Below are positions 33,618 through 36,840 of a stretch of DNA of 36,840 nucleotides, piece after piece. Position 1 is the first letter of the stretch. Every line of letters begins with the position of its first letter. Under the pieces are notes generated by a model that made no database searches, was not told the origin of the DNA, and worked only from the letters and a program-made list of their open reading frames with translations. The stretch comes from Desulfobulbaceae bacterium (GTDB taxonomy: Bacteria; Desulfobacterota; Desulfobulbia; Desulfobulbales; Desulfocapsaceae): NCBI GenBank assembly GCA_024640625.1, contig JAHEER010000033.1, positions 1 to 36,840 on the forward strand. Reading direction: 5' to 3'. The position numbers and the translations under genes are program-made.

Positions 33618-35145
33618 GATTCCCTCTCTTCTGAAATAGTTTTTTTACTGCCTGTTTGATGCCTGATAATAAACGGTTAAACCACTTGGTCTTGCTGACA
33701 AGCGTAATAACGATAAAAAAGATCAATACTAGACAGATCGGCCGGGAAATAAACGGCAGAATCTCGCCCTCGGCAATCACCAGCGCCCTTCTGAAATTGG
33801 TGTCGAGCATAGTGCCCAGGATCAGTCCGAGGATCATCGGGGCAACCGGGTACTCCATCTCTTTCATCAGAAAACCCAGAATGCCGAAAAATACCATGAC
33901 CCTGACATCGAAAACCCTGCTCTGGATCGCAAAGGACCCGACCACGCAGAGGGTAAAGATGATCGGCATCAGTTTGGTGCGCGGCACCTGCAGGATCTTG
34001 ACCACATACCTGACCATGGAGAGCCCGAGGATGAACATCGCGCAGGTTGCCAGAAAGACCATGGCCACGACCTTGTAGACGAAATCGGGCGACTCGATCA
34101 TGATCATCGGACCCGGACGGACACCGTGAATGAACATTGCGGCCAGCAGCACCGCGGCCGGGGCCGAGCCCGGAATGCCGAGGGAGAGCACCGGAATAAC
34201 GGCGCCGGCAACCGCTGCGTTGTTGCCGGTTTCCGAGGCGATCAGCCCTTCCACGCTGCCCTTGCCGAACTCATCAGGTTTATTGCTGCCCCGCTTGGCA
34301 AAGTCGTAGCTCACCCAGGCGGCGATATCCTCTCCCACGCCGGGAATGGCACCGATCAGCGTGCCGATCAGGCCCGAACGGATAATGGTGTAGCGAAATT
34401 TCACTATCTGGGCAACCCGGGGGATGATGCGTTTAATCCTGGTTTTCACCACGTTGACCTGCTCATATTTCATCATCGACAGGATCTCGGCAAAGCCGAA
34501 GGCGCCCACCATGGCCGGAATAAGATTGATCCCCCCGGCCAGGTTGGTGTTGCCGAAGGAAAAGCGGACGAATCCATGGATCGACTCCATGCCGATCAGA
34601 GCCACGAAGATACCCAGAAAGCCAGATATCCAGCCCTTTATCGGATCTTTTGGCGCCGTCAGGTTGCCGGAGATGACAATGCCGAAAATCGCCAGCCAGA
34701 AAAATTCAAAGGATTGGAAGTTAAGAGCGAAATTGCCCAGCAGCGGGGTGCAGAAGGCGAGCAGCACCATGCCGATGATGGATCCCAGGAAGCTGCCGGT
34801 GGTGCTGATGCCGATCGCCTGTCCAGCCTCTCCCCGCATGGCCAGCGGATGCCCGTCCATGGCCGTTGCCGCGTTGGCCGGTGTACCCGGAATGTTGAGC
34901 AGAATGGCGCTTCTGCCGCCGCCGTAAATGGCGCCGATGTACATGCAGACAAGAATAAGTATGGCATTCTCGGGCGGCATGGAAAAGGTCAGCGTGGTCA
35001 TCAGGGCCACACCCATGGTCGCCGTAAGTCCCGGCAGCATGCCGACGATGATGCCGAGTTGGGTGGACCAGAGCACATCGAAGATGGTCCGCACGGTCAT
35101 AAAGCCGAGCAGACCGTCGATAAAATATTTCAGGCCTTCAAACAT
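33610..35145 (-). CDS. tctA: Tripartite tricarboxylate transporter, large permease TctA
   Basis: This 511-aa inner-membrane protein has about twelve hydrophobic segments. The TctA hallmarks GLTATMGVALMTTLTFSMP, YGGGRSAILLNIPGTPANAATAMDGHPLAMRGEAGQAIG and GSAPAAVLLAAMFIHGVRPGP are visible. It imports carboxylates such as citrate, or other acids, by secondary transport with a TctC binding protein. It has the ribosome binding site GAGG, begins 7 bp after tctB and overlaps the Gfo/Idh gene. Confidence 0.95.
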   Translation of the reverse strand: MFEGLKYFIDGLLGFMTVRTIFDVLWSTQLGIIVGMLPGLTATMGVALMTTLTFSMPPENAILILVCMYIGAIYGGGRSAILLNIPGTPANAATAMDGHPLAMRGEAGQAIGISTTGSFLGSIIGMVLLAFCTPLLGNFALNFQSFEFFWLAIFGIVISGNLTAPKDPIKGWISGFLGIFVALIGMESIHGFVRFSFGNTNLAGGINLIPAMVGAFGFAEILSMMKYEQVNVVKTRIKRIIPRVAQIVKFRYTIIRSGLIGTLIGAIPGVGEDIAAWVSYDFAKRGSNKPDEFGKGSVEGLIASETGNNAAVAGAVIPVLSLGIPGSAPAAVLLAAMFIHGVRPGPMIMIESPDFVYKVVAMVFLATCAMFILGLSMVRYVVKILQVPRTKLMPIIFTLCVVGSFAIQSRVFDVRVMVFFGILGFLMKEMEYPVAPMILGLILGTMLDTNFRRALVIAEGEILPFISRPICLVLIFFIVITLVSKTKWFNRLLSGIKQAVKKLFQKRGNHG

Positions 35146-35152
35146 CAGCGCC

Positions 35153-35650
35153 TCAAGGAAGATCGACCAGGAACAGCTTCCTGAACACCAGGGTTATCAA
35201 CAGCGCTGCAATCAATGCCTGGAGCAGCGCGTAACCGACTATCTTGAGCTGAGCGCTCAGCGGCAGACCCCTGCGGTATTCGAACAATACAATAAAGACG
35301 AAGACATAGAGCAGCGTGACCATGGTGTAATCGATGCGCCCCAGCAGGCCGACCGCATAGATCAGGGAAATAGCCAGGGTCAGAATCACCCGCCAGGCCG
35401 CGCCCCGATGTCCGCCAGACTCCTGTGCAGCGGCGCTGAAAAGTAGATATCCGCCGCGCCGCACAGATCTGACCAAAAGGATAAGGGCCAGGATAAGCAG
35501 GATGCAGCCGATCATTCCGGGGACGACACCGGGGGCCGAAAAAGGATCTATGTTGCGCCGCTCGAGCCGTGGCATCGTATAGGACGAAACAACGATCGAA
35601 AGTGAAAAGGCGAGCAGGACTATGGAGGTGATAAAGTCCTTTTTTACCAT
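35153..35650 (-). CDS. tctB: Tripartite tricarboxylate transporter, small permease TctB
   Basis: This 165-aa membrane protein has four hydrophobic segments (about 8-26, 45-63, 80-105 and 118-155). It matches the poorly conserved TctB subunit by size, topology and position between tctC and tctA. RRNIDPFSAPGVVPGMIGCILLILAL is typical. The ribosome binding site is weak. A different frame over the same bases (35145-35687) is arginine- and histidine-rich and not a membrane protein. Confidence 0.9.
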   Translation of the reverse strand: MVKKDFITSIVLLAFSLSIVVSSYTMPRLERRNIDPFSAPGVVPGMIGCILLILALILLVRSVRRGGYLLFSAAAQESGGHRGAAWRVILTLAISLIYAVGLLGRIDYTMVTLLYVFVFIVLFEYRRGLPLSAQLKIVGYALLQALIAALLITLVFRKLFLVDLP

Positions 35651-35690
35651 GACGAGAGACTGGTTGGATAGTGGTATTCAGGGACAAGGA

Positions 35691-35718
35691 GATGCCCGAA
35701 CTCTATAGTTCGGGCATC
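35691..35718 (-). terminator. Hairpin between tctC and tctB
   Basis: GATGCCCGAACT and its perfect complement (12 bp) enclose a 4-nt loop just after tctC. A TCCTTG stretch, not a real T-run, follows on the minus strand. It may stabilise or partly terminate the tctC transcript. Confidence 0.55.
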
Positions 35719-35738
35719 AAGCTTTTCAGGTCCCGCAG

Positions 35739-36767
35739 CTAGGGACGCGGGATACCCACTGTCGATGGATCTATGGTTGCGTCGCCGCTGTCAAATTTCA
35801 GCCAGGCGTCGAGTTGCACCATCGGGAAGGCTTTCTGCATGGCGGTATCCCCGGTGGCCGGGTCGAAAATCATGGCGTTCTGGGCAGCAAAGGTCTTCAG
35901 CCCCTCATCATTGACCAGTGATTTGTTCCAGAGATCAGTCAAGGTGGCCACCGCTTCTTCGGGTACCCCCTTGGGAACGAAAATACCGAAATAGATCGGG
36001 GCCGTGACGAAATCGGGAATCCATTGCTTGACCGAGGGGATTTCCTGGTCGTAACCCTCGATACTCAGGGGCGCATCGGCCAGCACTGCCAAGGCCCTGA
36101 GTTTACCCGCCTTGAGCATGTCGACCTCTTCCTTGGCCAGCTGCGGCACCACGTCGCATTCACCGGCAACGGTAGCGATAACTGCCGGGTTGCCGCCCTC
36201 GTATGAGACATGCTTGTAGTCGATGCCGGTGTAGGATTTGATCATCTCAATGGCCGTGTGGCCGGCCGAATTGACACCCGCGGTTGCCACTTTTATTTTG
36301 CCCGGATTGGCCTTGAAGCCTTCAAGAAGCTCGCCGAAATCCTTGTAGGGCGAGTCGGCGTTGACGGCAACCACATTGGGGATGGCAAAATTGAGGAACA
36401 GGTGCCAGTCATCCAGCGTGGTATCGAGCAGACCCTGCACTTTGTAAACCCCCAGATCTTTGACCGCACCGGCGGTCCAGTAGAGCCCCTGCCTGGGTTT
36501 ATCGAGAACGCTCTTGGTGCCCACCGAACCTGAGGCACCTGGCTGGTTGACGATGACAATTTTCTGGCCGAGAAGCCCCTCGAGGACCATGGCCGTCTGG
36601 CGTGACACCCCGTCGGTTGCCCCGCCGGCTCCCCACGGTACAACCAGGTTAATCGGTTTTTCAGGCTTCCAGCTGCTGTCCGCAGACACAGTTTGAACGG
36701 TGAAGACCCCGACTGCGACACTCACCGCTGCTACCAATACAACTACCGACGTGATCAGGTGTTTCAT
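35739..36767 (-). CDS. tctC: Tripartite tricarboxylate transporter, binding protein TctC (Bug family)
   Basis: This 342-aa periplasmic protein has a Sec signal peptide (MKHLITSVVVLVAAVSVAVG, cleavage near VSA-DS). The Bug/TctC motif INLVVPWGAGGATDGVSRQTA is followed by QPGASGSVGTKSVLDKP and, further on, VATAGVNSAGHTAIEMI. These proteins bind carboxylates through the two backbone-rich loops. It has a very good ribosome binding site (GGGAGGAG) and is the first gene of tctCBA plus Gfo/Idh. Ligand unknown; the neighbouring oxidoreductase hints at a sugar-derived acid. Confidence 0.94.
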   Translation of the reverse strand: MKHLITSVVVLVAAVSVAVGVFTVQTVSADSSWKPEKPINLVVPWGAGGATDGVSRQTAMVLEGLLGQKIVIVNQPGASGSVGTKSVLDKPRQGLYWTAGAVKDLGVYKVQGLLDTTLDDWHLFLNFAIPNVVAVNADSPYKDFGELLEGFKANPGKIKVATAGVNSAGHTAIEMIKSYTGIDYKHVSYEGGNPAVIATVAGECDVVPQLAKEEVDMLKAGKLRALAVLADAPLSIEGYDQEIPSVKQWIPDFVTAPIYFGIFVPKGVPEEAVATLTDLWNKSLVNDEGLKTFAAQNAMIFDPATGDTAMQKAFPMVQLDAWLKFDSGDATIDPSTVGIPRP

Positions 36768-36840
36768 AGTCTACTCCTCCCGCGTTATGATTTGTTTTGC
36801 CTTGAGCTGAAGATTATTCCAGCCTCCTCCGCCATATCTA
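36768..36840 (-). promoter_or_regulatory. Upstream region of tctC
   Basis: Only 73 bp remain before the window ends. The ribosome binding site GGGAGGAG is clear; no promoter can be placed. Confidence 0.4.

Noticed and set aside
34126-35184. Plus-strand ORF of 352 codons opposite tctA
   Set aside because: The product is rich in His, Gly, Arg and Gln with no fold signal, while the minus strand encodes a clear TctA.

Overview
The window reads as a piece of chromosome from a Gram-negative, probably anaerobic or facultative bacterium with a GC-rich genome. Signs of this are an outer-membrane factor lipoprotein, periplasmic binding proteins of the TRAP, tripartite tricarboxylate (TTT) and ABC types, a ferredoxin-like protein, and a compact-motif iron-sulfur flavoprotein. 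The gene mix resembles sulfate-reducing Desulfobacterota, but that is inference from gene content; no rRNA or other marker gene is present. I see no tRNA, rRNA, CRISPR array, insertion sequence or phage gene.

Layout, left to right. (1) 1-2811, minus strand: a UxaA-type sugar-acid dehydratase, an FCD-type GntR regulator and a truncated 4Fe-4S protein. (2) 3045-4808, plus: an alpha/beta hydrolase and an EamA drug/metabolite exporter, the latter preceded by a possible coupled leader peptide. (3) 5060-9581, plus: an efflux operon of a tiny membrane ORF, an OprM/NodT-type outer-membrane lipoprotein, a K+-channel-like protein, an HlyD-type adaptor and a DUF2955 (FUSC-like) membrane protein. (4) 9588-17255, minus: eight closely packed genes, TRAP transporter dctPQM, a PdxA2-like dehydrogenase, a 3-hydroxyisobutyrate-dehydrogenase-like enzyme, an Asp/Glu-racemase-like protein, an FGGY kinase and a class II aldolase-like protein. 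A divergent FCD GntR gene (17619-18296) and matching operator-like sites over the promoter suggest local control. The set looks like a four-carbon sugar-acid (tetronate-like) pathway with an FGGY kinase where a DUF1537 kinase is usual. (5) 18335-22609: a LsrG/YgiN-like monooxygenase and an SBF-type transporter (minus), an aldo/keto reductase (plus), an SGNH-like protein with altered active-site residues (minus), and an outer-membrane barrel protein (plus).

(6) 22668-26401, minus: glycine betaine/proline ABC transporter proVWX with a MarR-type regulator downstream, driven by a good sigma70-like promoter at 26531-26559. (7) 26892-32328, minus: the Anbu cassette (circularly permuted ATP-grasp, alpha-E protein, Anbu proteasome-like peptidase, transglutaminase-like protein), continued with very short gaps by deoxyribose-phosphate aldolase and an iron-sulfur flavoprotein. 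(8) 32427-36767, minus: a TTT transporter (tctC, tctB, tctA) overlapping a Gfo/Idh oxidoreductase.

Taken together this is an accessory catabolic and transport region: three sugar- or organic-acid modules (UxaA, TRAP/PdxA2, TTT/Gfo-Idh), an osmoprotectant importer, a tripartite efflux system and the still enigmatic Anbu operon. The best candidates for something undescribed are the FGGY-based tetronate-like cluster with its altered racemase, the Anbu operon extended by deoC and a flavoprotein, and the ion channel embedded in an efflux operon.
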